Below, piece after piece: positions 51,283 to 61,721 of a DNA stretch of 64,000 nucleotides. Origin of the DNA: JAUNSR01 sp036655355. GTDB taxonomy: Bacteria; Bacteroidota; Bacteroidia; Bacteroidales; JAUNSR01. The translations under genes and the position numbers were made by a program. The stretch covers positions 81,468 to 145,467 of the forward strand of contig JAVVQG010000011.1 in NCBI GenBank assembly GCA_036655355.1, in the 5' to 3' direction. Each line of letters opens with the position of its first letter. The stretch's first letter is position 1. Below the pieces are notes generated by a model. It was not told the DNA's origin and did no database searches. It was given only the letters and a program-made list of their open reading frames with translations.

Positions 51283-54200
51283 TTAATAATCAAGAACGTT
51301 TTTGCGATTAGCGAATACACGGTCGAAATCGTCTTTAGCTCCAACGATCAAGCGATCAAAATCACGCTGTCCTGTACCGGCAGGGATCAAGTGACCACAG
51401 ATAACGTTTTCTTTAAGACCTTCCAGACGGTCAACTTTACCGTTGATTGCAGCTTCGTTCAGAACTTTTGTAGTTTCCTGGAACGATGCGGCAGACATAA
51501 AGCTCTGAGTCTGTAGGGCTGCTCTAGTGATACCCTGAAGGATCTGGTTCGATGTTGCAGGAACTGCGTCACGAACTTCAACCAACTTCTGGTCACGACG
51601 TTTCAACATTGAGTTCTCGTCACGAAGTTTACGAGGAGTTACGATCTGTCCCGGTTTAAGAGTCTGAGAGTCTCCGGCGTCAACGACAACCTTTTTACCC
51701 CAGATACGATCATTCTCTTCCATAAAGTCGTGTTTGTCGATCAGCTGAAGTTCAAGGAAGCGAGTATCACCCGGATCCACGATCTGAACTTTACGCATCA
51801 TCTGACGAACGATAACCTCGAAGTGTTTATCATTAATCTTCACACCCTGTAGACGGTATACATCCTGAACTTCATTCACGATATATTCCTGTACTGCAGT
51901 CGGCCCCTTGATAGCAAGGATATCGCCCGGTGTAACGGCACCGTCAGACAGCGGAGTACCGGCACGAACGTAGTCGTTTTCCTGTACAAGGATCTGTTTT
52001 GACAGTGGCACAAGATATTTCTTAACCTCGCCTGTTTTCGATGTAAGTGCGATCTCACGGTTACCACGTTTGATTTTACCGAATGAGATTTCACCATCGA
52101 TCTCAGCTACTACCGCCGGGTTAGAAGGGTTACGTGCCTCGAACAACTCGGTAACACGAGGAAGACCCCCTGTGATATCCCCTGCTTTACCTACGGCGCG
52201 AGGGATCTTAACGATAGAGTCACCGGCTTTGATGATATCACCCTGGTTAAGGACGATGTGAGCACCTACCGGCAAAGCGTAAGTTTTAAGAATATTTCCA
52301 TTCTCATCAAGGATGTGAACCGATGGAACTTTTGTTCTGTCTTTAGGCTCGATAACGATTTTTTCCTGAAGACCTGTTGTTTCATCCGATTCCACCATAT
52401 AGGTGATACCCTCGATAACATGTTCGAAGTCGATCTTACCGGCAACCTCCGAAACGATCAATGCGTTGAATGGGTCCCATTCACAAATCATTGTTCCTTT
52501 CGCGATTTCAGTATTCGGTTTGCAATACAAACGAGATCCGTAAGGAATGTTTGCATTGGTCAGAACGATCTTCGTATTCGGATCCACGATACGCATCTCA
52601 GCAAGACGACCTACCACAACCTGCATAGGAGTGCCGGCTTCGTCAATTGCGTCAACGGTACGAAGTTCATCGATTTCAAGGATACCGTCATAGCGAGAAG
52701 TCACGCTTGAAACGGCAGCGATGTTGGATGCGATACCCCCTACGTGGAACGTACGCAGCGTCAGCTGTGTACCCGGCTCACCGATTGACTGTGCAGCGAT
52801 AACACCACAAGCTTCACCTTTCTGAACCATTCTACCTGTAGCAAGGTTACGACCGTAACACTTAGCACATACCCCTTTTTTCGACTCACAAGTCAATACC
52901 GAACGGATTTCAACCGCTTCGATCGGAGAATCCTGAATCTTTTTAGCAACCTCTTCAGTGATTTCATCACCCGAAGCAACAAGCAATTCGCCTGTCAACG
53001 GATGGATGATATCGTGAACAGATACACGACCTAAGATTCTTTCAAACAGAGTAGCCACAACTTCTTCGTTGTTTTTAAGCTCTGTACAAATCAAACCACG
53101 CAATGTTCCACAATCTTCTTCGTGGATGATTACGTCATTTGCAACGTCAACAAGACGACGGGTCAAATAACCCGCATCGGCTGTTTTCAACGCCGTATCG
53201 GCAAGACCTTTACGAGCACCGTGGGTAGAGATAAAGTACTCGAGTACCGACAAACCTTCCTTGAAGTTCGAAAGGATCGGGTTCTCGATAATCTGACCAC
53301 CTTCTGCACCCGCTTTCTGCGGTTTCGCCATCAAACCACGCATACCTGACAACTGACGGATCTGTTCTTTCGAACCACGGGCTCCGGAGTGCATCATCAT
53401 GTACACCGAGTTGAATCCCTGGTTTTCGCTTTCCAGACGTTTCATCAGAATATTCGATAGATTTGAGTTGACATGCGTCCAAGTATCGATAATCTGGTTG
53501 TAACGCTCGTTGTTGGTGATGAATCCCATGTTGTAGTTGTTCATGATCTGCTCAACTTCTTCATAGCCTTTTTTCACCAATTCGTCTTTCTCTTCCGGAA
53601 TGATTACGTCTTCAAGGTTGAACGACAAACCTCCTTTGAAGGCCATCGTGTAACCAAGATGTTTGATGTCATCCAAGAATTCAGCCGTACGGGTTACACC
53701 GCAAACTTTGATCACTTCTCCGATGATGTCACGAAGAGATTTCTTCGTTAGGACTTCGTTAATGAAACCTACTTCTTTTGGAACGAACTGGTTAACCATG
53801 ATACGTCCTACTGAAGTTTCAATCATTTTCTTAACGATGTTACCGTTTTCATCCAAGTCGTCATCCATTACCTTGATGTGGGCATGTAACGTTACCTTAC
53901 CTTCATTGTAAGCGATGAAAGCTTCTTCCGGACCGTAGAAAGTCAGGCCTTCTCCCATATCGCCGGTACGAAGTTTAGTAATGTAATACAAACCAAGCAC
54001 CATGTCCTGAGATGGTACGGTGATCGGCGCTCCGTTGGCAGGGTTCAAGATGTTGTGTGCACCTAGCATCAACATCTGAGCTTCAAGGATCGCTTCATTT
54101 CCAAGTGGCAAGTGAACCGCCATCTGGTCACCGTCAAAGTCGGCATTGAACGCAGTACATGCCAATGGATGCAACTGGATTGCCTTACCTTCGATCATCT

Positions 54201-55554
54201 TAGGCTGGAAAGCCTGAATACCCAGACGGTGAAGCGTAGGAGCACGGTTCAACAGTACCGGGTGACCTTTCATCACGTGTTCAAGGATATCCCAAACAAC
54301 AGGTTCTTTCTTATCAACGATTTTCTTCGCAGACTTCACAGTCTTCACGATACCACGTTCGATAAGTTTACGGATAACGAAAGGTTTATATAGTTCGGCA
54401 GCCATATATTTAGGGATACCGCACTCATGCATTTTCAATTCCGGACCAACGACGATTACCGAACGTGCAGAATAGTCAACACGTTTACCCAGCAAGTTCT
54501 GACGGAAACGACCCTGTTTACCTTTCAAAGAGTCAGAAAGGGATTTCAACGGACGGTTAGCGTCGGTCTTCACTGCGCTCGATTTACGCGAGTTGTCCAA
54601 AAGTGAGTCAACCGCTTCCTGAAGCATACGTTTCTCGTTACGCAAGATCACTTCCGGCGCTTTGATCTCCATCAAACGTTTCAAACGGTTGTTACGGATA
54701 ATCACACGACGGTAAAGATCATTCAAGTCGGATGTCGCAAAACGACCTCCGTCTAGAGGCACCAACGGACGTAGTTCCGGCGGAATAACAGGGATAATCT
54801 TAAGGATCATCCATTCCGGACGGTTACGAAGTTTTGAAGCACGGAACGATTCTACTACCTGCAGACGTTTCAATGCTTCGTTCTTACGCTGCTGAGAACC
54901 GTCTGTATTGGCACGGTGACGCAAGTCGTAAGACAAAGTGTCAAGGTCAAGACGTTGAAGCAGATCGTGGATCGCTTCTGCACCCATCTTGGCGATGAAC
55001 TTGTTCGGATCGTTATCATCCAACAACTCATTCTCTCTTCCTAAAGAATCCACGATATCCAGGTATTCTTCTTCCGAAAGAAGGTCGAAAGTTGCAACAC
55101 CGTCCGCAGCTTTAACACCCGGATTGATTACAACGTAACGCTCGTAGTAGATGATAGCGTCCAGTTTCTTGGTAGGAAGACCTAGCAAGTAACCGATTTT
55201 ATTTGGCAATGAACGGAAATACCAGATGTGTGCAACAGGCACAACCAGCTGGATGTGACCCATACGCTCACGACGTACTTTCTTCTCTGTAACTTCAACA
55301 CCACAACGGTCACAAACGATACCCTTGTAACGGATTCTTTTGTATTTACCGCAATGACATTCGTAATCCTTCACAGGACCGAAAATTCGTTCACAGAACA
55401 AACCGTCACGTTCAGGTTTGTAAGTACGGTAGTTGATGGTTTCCGGTTTTAGAACCTCACCGCTTGAGCTTTCCAGAATCTCTTCGGGAGAAGCCAAACC
55501 AATTGAGATCTTCGAAAAGTTACTCTTTATTTTGTTATCTTTTCTAAAAGCCAT
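51283..55554 (-). CDS. rpoC: DNA-directed RNA polymerase subunit beta'
   Basis: Catalytic subunit of RNA polymerase. The 1423-residue protein has the zinc-binding region near 66-88 (ECHCGKYKRIRYKG, CDRCG), the magnesium motif NADFDGDQM near residue 469, the second zinc cluster (CESKKGVCAKCYG) and the bridge/trigger region (QSIGEPGTQLTLRTFHVGG). Length and the C-terminal extension are normal for Bacteroidota. It follows rpoB by 83 bp, with a hairpin between, and ends at a clear terminator. Confidence 0.99.
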   Translation of the reverse strand: MAFRKDNKIKSNFSKISIGLASPEEILESSSGEVLKPETINYRTYKPERDGLFCERIFGPVKDYECHCGKYKRIRYKGIVCDRCGVEVTEKKVRRERMGHIQLVVPVAHIWYFRSLPNKIGYLLGLPTKKLDAIIYYERYVVINPGVKAADGVATFDLLSEEEYLDIVDSLGRENELLDDNDPNKFIAKMGAEAIHDLLQRLDLDTLSYDLRHRANTDGSQQRKNEALKRLQVVESFRASKLRNRPEWMILKIIPVIPPELRPLVPLDGGRFATSDLNDLYRRVIIRNNRLKRLMEIKAPEVILRNEKRMLQEAVDSLLDNSRKSSAVKTDANRPLKSLSDSLKGKQGRFRQNLLGKRVDYSARSVIVVGPELKMHECGIPKYMAAELYKPFVIRKLIERGIVKTVKSAKKIVDKKEPVVWDILEHVMKGHPVLLNRAPTLHRLGIQAFQPKMIEGKAIQLHPLACTAFNADFDGDQMAVHLPLGNEAILEAQMLMLGAHNILNPANGAPITVPSQDMVLGLYYITKLRTGDMGEGLTFYGPEEAFIAYNEGKVTLHAHIKVMDDDLDENGNIVKKMIETSVGRIMVNQFVPKEVGFINEVLTKKSLRDIIGEVIKVCGVTRTAEFLDDIKHLGYTMAFKGGLSFNLEDVIIPEEKDELVKKGYEEVEQIMNNYNMGFITNNERYNQIIDTWTHVNSNLSNILMKRLESENQGFNSVYMMMHSGARGSKEQIRQLSGMRGLMAKPQKAGAEGGQIIENPILSNFKEGLSVLEYFISTHGARKGLADTALKTADAGYLTRRLVDVANDVIIHEEDCGTLRGLICTELKNNEEVVATLFERILGRVSVHDIIHPLTGELLVASGDEITEEVAKKIQDSPIEAVEIRSVLTCESKKGVCAKCYGRNLATGRMVQKGEACGVIAAQSIGEPGTQLTLRTFHVGGIASNIAAVSSVTSRYDGILEIDELRTVDAIDEAGTPMQVVVGRLAEMRIVDPNTKIVLTNANIPYGSRLYCKPNTEIAKGTMICEWDPFNALIVSEVAGKIDFEHVIEGITYMVESDETTGLQEKIVIEPKDRTKVPSVHILDENGNILKTYALPVGAHIVLNQGDIIKAGDSIVKIPRAVGKAGDITGGLPRVTELFEARNPSNPAVVAEIDGEISFGKIKRGNREIALTSKTGEVKKYLVPLSKQILVQENDYVRAGTPLSDGAVTPGDILAIKGPTAVQEYIVNEVQDVYRLQGVKINDKHFEVIVRQMMRKVQIVDPGDTRFLELQLIDKHDFMEENDRIWGKKVVVDAGDSQTLKPGQIVTPRKLRDENSMLKRRDQKLVEVRDAVPATSNQILQGITRAALQTQSFMSAASFQETTKVLNEAAINGKVDRLEGLKENVICGHLIPAGTGQRDFDRLIVGAKDDFDRVFANRKNVLDY

Positions 55555-55593
55555 GTTTTTAAGTTATAAAGAGTTATCTAAATTAGAGACGGA

Positions 55594-55618
55594 ACGCCCT
55601 CGGTGATTCCGAAGGCGT
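55594..55618 (-). ncRNA. Hairpin between rpoB and rpoC
   Basis: ACGCCCTCGG and CCGAAGGCGT pair with one mismatch around a 5-nt loop. With no U-run it is probably a processing or stability element, not a terminator. Confidence 0.5.
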
Positions 55619-55637
55619 CCGGACTATGATTTTTGAA

Positions 55638-58600
55638 TTATTCCATGTGGATGCTTAGACCCAAACCTCTTAGCTCGTGTAGCAACACGTTCAAAGATTC
55701 AGGGATACCCGGTGTCGGCATTGGTTCGCCTTTCACGATTGCTTCATAAGCTTTCGAGCGGCCTACCACGTCGTCAGACTTGATTGTCAGGATTTCCTGA
55801 AGGATATGTGCTGCACCGAATGCTTCGAGTGCCCAAACCTCCATCTCCCCGAAACGCTGTCCACCGAACTGCGCCTTACCACCTAGAGGCTGCTGAGTAA
55901 TCAGCGAGTATGGTCCGATAGAACGCGCGTGCATTTTATCTTCAACCATGTGCCCCAGTTTCAGCATGTAAGTAACACCTACGGTTGCCGGCTGGTGGAA
56001 ACGTTCACCCGTACCTCCGTCATGAAGATAAGCCTTACCGTAGCGAGGGATACCGGCTTTGTCGGTCCACTCATTCAGGTCATCAAGACTTGCTCCGTCA
56101 AAGATAGGAGTAGCGAATTTTTCACCAAGTTCCTTACCTGCCCATCCAAGAACAGCTTCGAAAATCTGTCCAAGGTTCATACGAGAAGGTACACCCAGTG
56201 GGTTCAATACGATGTCTACCGGAGTACCATCAGCCAAGAACGGCATATCTTCCTGGCGAACGATGCGGGAAACGATACCTTTGTTACCGTGACGACCCGC
56301 CATCTTATCCCCTACGCTGATCTTACGTTTCTTAGCGATGTAAACCTTAGCCATCTGAACGATACCTGCTGGAAGTTCATCACCGATAGAGATATCGAAT
56401 TTCTTGCGACGAAGTTCTGCATCCACCTCTTTGAACTTACGAAGGTAGTTCATGATAGTAGCGCGGATCAATTCGTTCTTATGATCATCGCTAGTCCATT
56501 TGCTTACCTCGATTGCGCTGAAGTCGATATCGGCAAGCGCTCTTTCAGTAAATCTTGAACCTTTGGCAATCACCTCTGCACCAAGATAATCTTTCACACC
56601 CATTGAAGTAAGATCTTTGGTCAAAACCAAAAGTTTCTCAATCAACAGATCTTTCAGACGAGCAAGTTTCAATTCGTACTCATCATCCAGTTTCGGAAGG
56701 ATCGCTTTATCTGCAGTTTTAGATTTTCTTTTCTTAACGGCTCTTGAGAACAGATTCGTACCGATTACCACCCCTCTCAAAGAAGGAGTCGCTTTCAAGG
56801 ATGCATCTTTCACATCACCGGCCTTGTCCCCGAAGATTGCGCGAAGCAATTTCTCTTCCGGTGAAGGATCCGATTCCCCTTTCGGCGTAATCTTACCAAT
56901 CATGATATCACCCGGCTGGATCAATGCTCCGACACGAACGATACCTCTCTCATCAAGATCTTTGGTTGCTTCTTCAGAAACGTTAGGGATATCGGAAGTC
57001 AATTCCTCCATACCGCGTTTTGTTTCACGAACTTCCAAAGAGTATTCATCTACGTGCACTGAAGTCAGGATATCTTCACGAACAACACGTTCGTTCAATA
57101 CGATCGCATCCTCATAGTTATACCCTTTCCATGGCATGTAAGCCACTTTCAGGTTCTTACCAATCGCAAGCTCTCCGTTTGCAGTAGAGTAACCTTCAGT
57201 CAGAATATCACCTTTCTCTACGCGCTGTCCTTTCGTACAGATCGGACGCAAGTCCATCGTAGTGCTCTGGTTGGTTTTTCTGAACTTAGGGATATTATAT
57301 TCTTTTACAGAATCCTCGAAGCTAGTAAACTCCTCCTCTTCGGATCTGTCGTAACGAATACGGATAACAGTTGCGTCAACGAATTCAATCACACCGGCAC
57401 CTTCTGCCATGATCTGTGTTCTTGAATCTTCGATCAGCTGGCCTTCGATACCCGTACCCACGATCGGAGCTTCGGTTCTCAACAAAGGAACAGCCTGGCG
57501 CATCATGTTCGATCCCATCAACGCACGGTTGGCATCATCATGTTCAAGGAACGGAATCAACGAAGCCGCGATTGAAGCGATCTGTGTTGGAGATACGTCC
57601 ATCAGGTTCACTTCTTCCGGAGCTACTACCGGGAAGTCTCCTTCCTGACGTGCCTTCACACGTGTGCGGATAAATGTACCGTCGTCATTCAACGGAGCAT
57701 TTCCCTGTGCAATAATCTTACCTTCTTCGATCTCTGCTGTCAAATAGATAATGTTGTCTTTATTCAAGTCAACTTTACCATCCTCTACCTGACGATAAGG
57801 AGTTTCGATGAAACCAAGGTCATTGATTTTAGCATACACACAAAGAGACGAGATCAAACCGATATTCGGTCCCTCCGGAGTCTCGATCGGACACAAACGT
57901 CCGTAGTGCGTAAAGTGAACGTCACGAACCTCGAAACCGGCACGTTCACGAGACAGACCGCCTGGTCCCAGAGCCGACATACGACGTTTGTGCGTCAATT
58001 CGGCCAGCGGGTTGGTCTGGTCCATAAACTGTGAAAGGGCGTTTGTTCCGAAGAACGAGTTGATCACAGACGAAATAGTTTTCGCATTGATCAGGTCGAT
58101 CGGTGTAAAGACCTCGTTATCGCGAACGTTCATACGTTCACGGATTGTACGGGCCATACGAGCCAAACCGATACCGAACTGGTTGTAAAGCTGCTCACCT
58201 ACCGTACGTACACGACGGTTAGACAAGTGGTCGATATCATCGACGTCAGCTTTCGAGTTGATCAGTTCGATCAGGTACTTGATGATCTCAATGATATCCT
58301 CTTTGGTAAGGACTTTCGTATCGATCGGAGTCGTCAGGTTCAACTTACGGTTGATTCTGTAGCGACCCACTTCACCAAGGTCATATCTCTTTTCAGAGAA
58401 GAACAAGTTTGTGATAACCTCGCGCGCAGATGTATCATCTGCCGGTTCTGCGTTACGAAGCTGTCTGTATATATAAAGCACCGCTTCCTTCTCCGAGTTC
58501 GAAGGGTCTTTTTGAAGGGTGTTATAAATGATAGCATAGTCAGAAAGATTAGTATCTTCCTTGTGTAGAAGTACAGTCTGAACACCAGCCTCCAGAATCT

Positions 58601-59450
58601 CTTCTATGTTGGATTCGTCAAGGATTGTCTCACGATCGATGATAACCTCGTTACGTTCGATCGAAACAACCTCACCGGTATCTTCATCAACAAAATCTTC
58701 AACCCAAATTTTCAGTACGCGAGCAGCCAGTTTGCGGCCCACTGCTTTCTTCAAGTTAGTCTTTGTTGCCTTCACCTCTTCTGCCAAACCGAAGATCTCA
58801 AGGATATCCTTATCGCTTTCGAATCCGATGGCGCGCAAAAGAGTAGTTACAGGTAATTTTTTCTTACGGTCAATATATGCATACATTACGCTATTGATGT
58901 CCGTAGCAAATTCAATCCATGAACCCTTGAACGGAATGATACGAGCCGAATACAGTTTTGTACCGTTTGCATGTACGCTCTGACCGAAAAAGACACCTGG
59001 AGAACGGTGCAGCTGAGATACAACCACGCGCTCCGCTCCGTTGATAACGAAGGTACCTTTGTCCGTCATGTAAGGGATTGGCCCCAAGTACACATCCTGT
59101 ATTACGGTATCGAAATCTTCATGATCCGGATCTGTACAATATAGTTTCAGTTTCGCCTTTAAAGGCACACTGTAAGTCAAACCTCTTTCAAGACATTCAT
59201 CGATCGTATAGCGAGGAGGGTCGATATAATAATCTAAGAATTCAAGAACGAAGTTATTGCGGGTATCGGCAATCGGAAAGTTTTCCGCGAATACCTTAAA
59301 CAAACCTTCGTTTTTTCTTTTTTCGGGAGGAGTATCAAGTTGTAGAAAGTCTTGAAATGACTTCAATTGTACTTCAAGAAAATCCGGATATTTCAGGGGA
59401 TTCTTGATTGAAGCAAAATTTACCCGTTGTTTACCAATATTTGAAGACAT
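55638..59450 (-). CDS. rpoB: DNA-directed RNA polymerase subunit beta
   Basis: Core subunit of RNA polymerase, target of rifampicin. The 1270-residue protein contains the Rif region (FFGTNALSQFMDQTNPLAEL, HKRRMSALGPGGL) and the usual block RPICTKGQRVEKGD, the flap and the C-terminal GGKAQFGGQRFGEMEVWALE. In the Rif cluster the visible residues (SQFMDQTNPLAELTHKRRMSAL) appear wild type. Length is normal for Bacteroidota. A hairpin with U-run stands between rplL and rpoB (59492-59529), a likely attenuator. Confidence 0.99.
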   Translation of the reverse strand: MSSNIGKQRVNFASIKNPLKYPDFLEVQLKSFQDFLQLDTPPEKRKNEGLFKVFAENFPIADTRNNFVLEFLDYYIDPPRYTIDECLERGLTYSVPLKAKLKLYCTDPDHEDFDTVIQDVYLGPIPYMTDKGTFVINGAERVVVSQLHRSPGVFFGQSVHANGTKLYSARIIPFKGSWIEFATDINSVMYAYIDRKKKLPVTTLLRAIGFESDKDILEIFGLAEEVKATKTNLKKAVGRKLAARVLKIWVEDFVDEDTGEVVSIERNEVIIDRETILDESNIEEILEAGVQTVLLHKEDTNLSDYAIIYNTLQKDPSNSEKEAVLYIYRQLRNAEPADDTSAREVITNLFFSEKRYDLGEVGRYRINRKLNLTTPIDTKVLTKEDIIEIIKYLIELINSKADVDDIDHLSNRRVRTVGEQLYNQFGIGLARMARTIRERMNVRDNEVFTPIDLINAKTISSVINSFFGTNALSQFMDQTNPLAELTHKRRMSALGPGGLSRERAGFEVRDVHFTHYGRLCPIETPEGPNIGLISSLCVYAKINDLGFIETPYRQVEDGKVDLNKDNIIYLTAEIEEGKIIAQGNAPLNDDGTFIRTRVKARQEGDFPVVAPEEVNLMDVSPTQIASIAASLIPFLEHDDANRALMGSNMMRQAVPLLRTEAPIVGTGIEGQLIEDSRTQIMAEGAGVIEFVDATVIRIRYDRSEEEEFTSFEDSVKEYNIPKFRKTNQSTTMDLRPICTKGQRVEKGDILTEGYSTANGELAIGKNLKVAYMPWKGYNYEDAIVLNERVVREDILTSVHVDEYSLEVRETKRGMEELTSDIPNVSEEATKDLDERGIVRVGALIQPGDIMIGKITPKGESDPSPEEKLLRAIFGDKAGDVKDASLKATPSLRGVVIGTNLFSRAVKKRKSKTADKAILPKLDDEYELKLARLKDLLIEKLLVLTKDLTSMGVKDYLGAEVIAKGSRFTERALADIDFSAIEVSKWTSDDHKNELIRATIMNYLRKFKEVDAELRRKKFDISIGDELPAGIVQMAKVYIAKKRKISVGDKMAGRHGNKGIVSRIVRQEDMPFLADGTPVDIVLNPLGVPSRMNLGQIFEAVLGWAGKELGEKFATPIFDGASLDDLNEWTDKAGIPRYGKAYLHDGGTGERFHQPATVGVTYMLKLGHMVEDKMHARSIGPYSLITQQPLGGKAQFGGQRFGEMEVWALEAFGAAHILQEILTIKSDDVVGRSKAYEAIVKGEPMPTPGIPESLNVLLHELRGLGLSIHME

Positions 59451-59491
59451 TTATCAATAGATTAATTGAACTTAATATGAATTATATACGC

Positions 59492-59529
59492 AAAAAGGTT
59501 AAGAATCCTCTTAAGGAGGACTCTTAACC
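59492..59529 (-). terminator. Attenuator-like hairpin between rplL and rpoB
   Basis: On the minus strand GGTTAAGA pairs with TCTTAACC and inner TCCTC with GAGGA, with one mismatch and a 5-nt loop, followed by five T. It stands in the 104-bp gap before rpoB, as the attenuator does in other bacteria. Confidence 0.72.
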
Positions 59530-59554
59530 AAAACACCTGAAAAATCAGGCAATA

Positions 59555-59923
59555 TTATTTAAGTTCAACTTCAGCTCCAGCCTCTTCAAGTTGTTTTTTA
59601 AGACCTTCTGCTTCTGCTTTGTCAACACCTTCTTTGATTGCAGATGGTGCACCATCAACGATATCTTTAGCTTCTTTCAAACCTAAACCTGTAAGTTCTT
59701 TTACAAGTTTAACGATCGCTAGTTTGTTAGCGCCTGCGCTTTTAAGAACTACATCGAAAGATGTTTTCTCTTCAGCAGCAGCAGCAGCAGGAGCAGCTGC
59801 AACAGCTACAGCAGCAGCAGCTGGTTCGATACCATATTCTTCTTTCAAAATTTGAGCAAGTTCGTTTACTTCCTTTACAGTCAAGTTAACTAGTTGTTCA
59901 GCCAAAGCTTTCAAATCTGCCAT
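59555..59923 (-). CDS. rplL: 50S ribosomal protein L7/L12
   Basis: Stalk protein that recruits translation GTPases. The 122-residue protein has the N-terminal dimer domain (MADLKALAEQLVNLTVKEVN), an Ala-rich hinge (about 36-52) and the conserved C-terminal domain (VVLKSAGANKLAIVKLVKEL, GLKEAKDIVDGAPSAIKEGV). It follows rplJ by 48 bp. Confidence 0.99.
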   Translation of the reverse strand: MADLKALAEQLVNLTVKEVNELAQILKEEYGIEPAAAAVAVAAAPAAAAAEEKTSFDVVLKSAGANKLAIVKLVKELTGLGLKEAKDIVDGAPSAIKEGVDKAEAEGLKKQLEEAGAEVELK

Positions 59924-59971
59924 TTTAGTATGTATTAAATAGTTATTTTTACTAATCTTTTTTCTAATAAA

Positions 59972-60490
59972 TTATCTTTCTGATAGAGTCTGTAGAACTC
60001 CGTGGATTGTGTTACCGCTATTCTGTAGAGCTGAGATAACGTTCTTAGCAGGCGACTGCAACAATGCGATAACGTCCGCGATAAGTTCGTTTTTGCTCTT
60101 AACAGCAACAAGTGCATCAAGCTGATCAGCACCGATGTAGAAGCTTCCTTCAACATACGCAGCTTTCAAAGCAGGCAATTCTTCTTTACCTTTTCTGAAT
60201 TCTTTGATAAGTTTTGCAGGAGCATTACCAGTGTTTGAGAACATGATTGATGAAGAACCTTTCAATGCACCGTTAAGTGCAGAGAAATCTTCGCCTGTCA
60301 GTTCCAAAGCTTTTTTGAACATAGTGTTTTTAACCACTACAAGCTTGATGTCATTTTTGAAACATGCTCTTCTTAACTGGCTTGTTTTTTCTGCATTCAT
60401 AGAAGCAGTGTCAGTTACGTAGAAGTGAGCATATTCACGGATCGTACCCGCAAGCTGTTCTATATTTGTGCTTTTATCTTCCTTTCTCAT
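59972..60490 (-). CDS. rplJ: 50S ribosomal protein L10
   Basis: Anchors the L7/L12 dimers to the 50S subunit and in many bacteria regulates its own operon. The 172-residue protein has EYAHFYVTDTASMNAEKTSQ, LVVVKNTMFKKALE and GSSSIMFSNTGNAPAKLIKE as landmarks. The gap to rplA is only 12 bp, too short for the long L10 leader known in other bacteria, so autoregulation, if present, must use a site elsewhere. Confidence 0.98.
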   Translation of the reverse strand: MRKEDKSTNIEQLAGTIREYAHFYVTDTASMNAEKTSQLRRACFKNDIKLVVVKNTMFKKALELTGEDFSALNGALKGSSSIMFSNTGNAPAKLIKEFRKGKEELPALKAAYVEGSFYIGADQLDALVAVKSKNELIADVIALLQSPAKNVISALQNSGNTIHGVLQTLSER

Positions 60491-60502
60491 AATTCAAAAA
60501 TT

Positions 60503-61201
60503 TTAAATCTCGTCAACTGATTTCGGCTCGATTTTAATTCCCGGGCTCATAGTACTTGAAAGATATACACTCTTAATATAGGTACCCTTAGCAGCAGCAG
60601 GTTTTAGTTTCACTAGTGCAGAAACGAATTCCTTAGCATTATCGCGAATCTGATCCGGTGTGAAAGATACTTTACCGACTGACGCGTGAACGATACCGTT
60701 CTTGTCAACCTTAAAGTCGATCTTACCTTGTTTTACCTCTTTTACAGCTTTTGCAACTTCATTTGTTACAGTACCTGATTTTGGGTTTGGCATCAAACCA
60801 CGAGGACCAAGAACACGACCTAGAGCACCGATTTTACCCATGATAGCCGGCTGAGTGATGATAACATCGATATCAGTCCAACCACCTTTGATTTTTTCGA
60901 TATATTCGTCAAGACCTACATATTCAGCACCAGCTTCCTTAGCAGCAGCTTCCTGATCAGGAGTACAAAGTACAAGAACACGAACTTCTTTACCTGTACC
61001 GTGAGGAAGAGAAACTACGCCACGAACCATCTGGTTTGCTTTACGTGGATCTACTCCTAAACGTACGTCGATATCAACAGAAGAATCAAATTTAGTAAAA
61101 GTGATTTCTTTTACCAAAGAAGAAGCTTCTTTCAATGAATAAGACTTCCCTGCTTCAATTTTTTCTGCAGCCAACTTTTGATTTTTCGTCAGTTTTCCCA
61201 T
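60503..61201 (-). CDS. rplA: 50S ribosomal protein L1
   Basis: Forms the L1 stalk that moves deacylated tRNA. The 232-residue protein shows FTKFDSSVDIDVRLGVDPRK, VRGVVSLPHGTGKEVRVLVL and LGRVLGPRGLMPNPKSGTVT, all classic L1 motifs. It is preceded by rplK (17 bp). Confidence 0.99.
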   Translation of the reverse strand: MGKLTKNQKLAAEKIEAGKSYSLKEASSLVKEITFTKFDSSVDIDVRLGVDPRKANQMVRGVVSLPHGTGKEVRVLVLCTPDQEAAAKEAGAEYVGLDEYIEKIKGGWTDIDVIITQPAIMGKIGALGRVLGPRGLMPNPKSGTVTNEVAKAVKEVKQGKIDFKVDKNGIVHASVGKVSFTPDQIRDNAKEFVSALVKLKPAAAKGTYIKSVYLSSTMSPGIKIEPKSVDEI

Positions 61202-61218
61202 TTTAATTGAAGTTTTAA

Positions 61219-61662
61219 TTAGTTATTACCAGGGAATTCCCCTTTTACAGTGATACCCATGCTTCTGGCAGTACCAGCAACCATAGTCATAGCTGAATCC
61301 AAAGTAAAACAGTTCATGTCAACCATTTTGTCTTCAGCGATAGCTTTCACCTGATCCCAAGTAATCTCAGCAATTTTCTTACGGTTAGGCTCAGCTGAAC
61401 CAGACTTCTGCTTTGTAATTTCAAGCAACTGTACTGGTACTGGCGGAGTTTTTACCACGAAATCGAAAGATTTATCAGTATAGTAAGTAATAACTACCGG
61501 TAAGATCTTCCCTGCTTTCTCTTGAGTTCTGGCATTGAATTGCTTGCAGAATTCCATGATATTGATACCTTTAGAACCTAGTGCAGGTCCTACTGGTGGA
61601 GATGGATTCGCAGCGCCTCCTTTAATTTGTAATTTGATTTGTCCAGCAATCTCTTTAGCCAT
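61219..61662 (-). CDS. rplK: 50S ribosomal protein L11
   Basis: Part of the GTPase-associated centre, needed for the stringent response with RelA. The 147-residue protein shows KLQIKGGAANPSPPVGPALG and FCKQFNARTQEKAGKILPV, and the C-terminal RNA-binding region ending ARSMGITVKGEFPGNN. It is 59 bp after nusG. Confidence 0.99.
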   Translation of the reverse strand: MAKEIAGQIKLQIKGGAANPSPPVGPALGSKGINIMEFCKQFNARTQEKAGKILPVVITYYTDKSFDFVVKTPPVPVQLLEITKQKSGSAEPNRKKIAEITWDQVKAIAEDKMVDMNCFTLDSAMTMVAGTARSMGITVKGEFPGNN

Positions 61663-61721
61663 TTTCTTTTTTAATTAAAAATGTTTGTGTAAGTAGAAAC
61701 AACCTTGTTGCGTAACTCAAC

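Noticed and set aside
55929..56558. Plus-strand open frame of 209 codons and other frames within rpoB and rpoC
   Set aside because: Antisense shadows of highly conserved polymerase genes.
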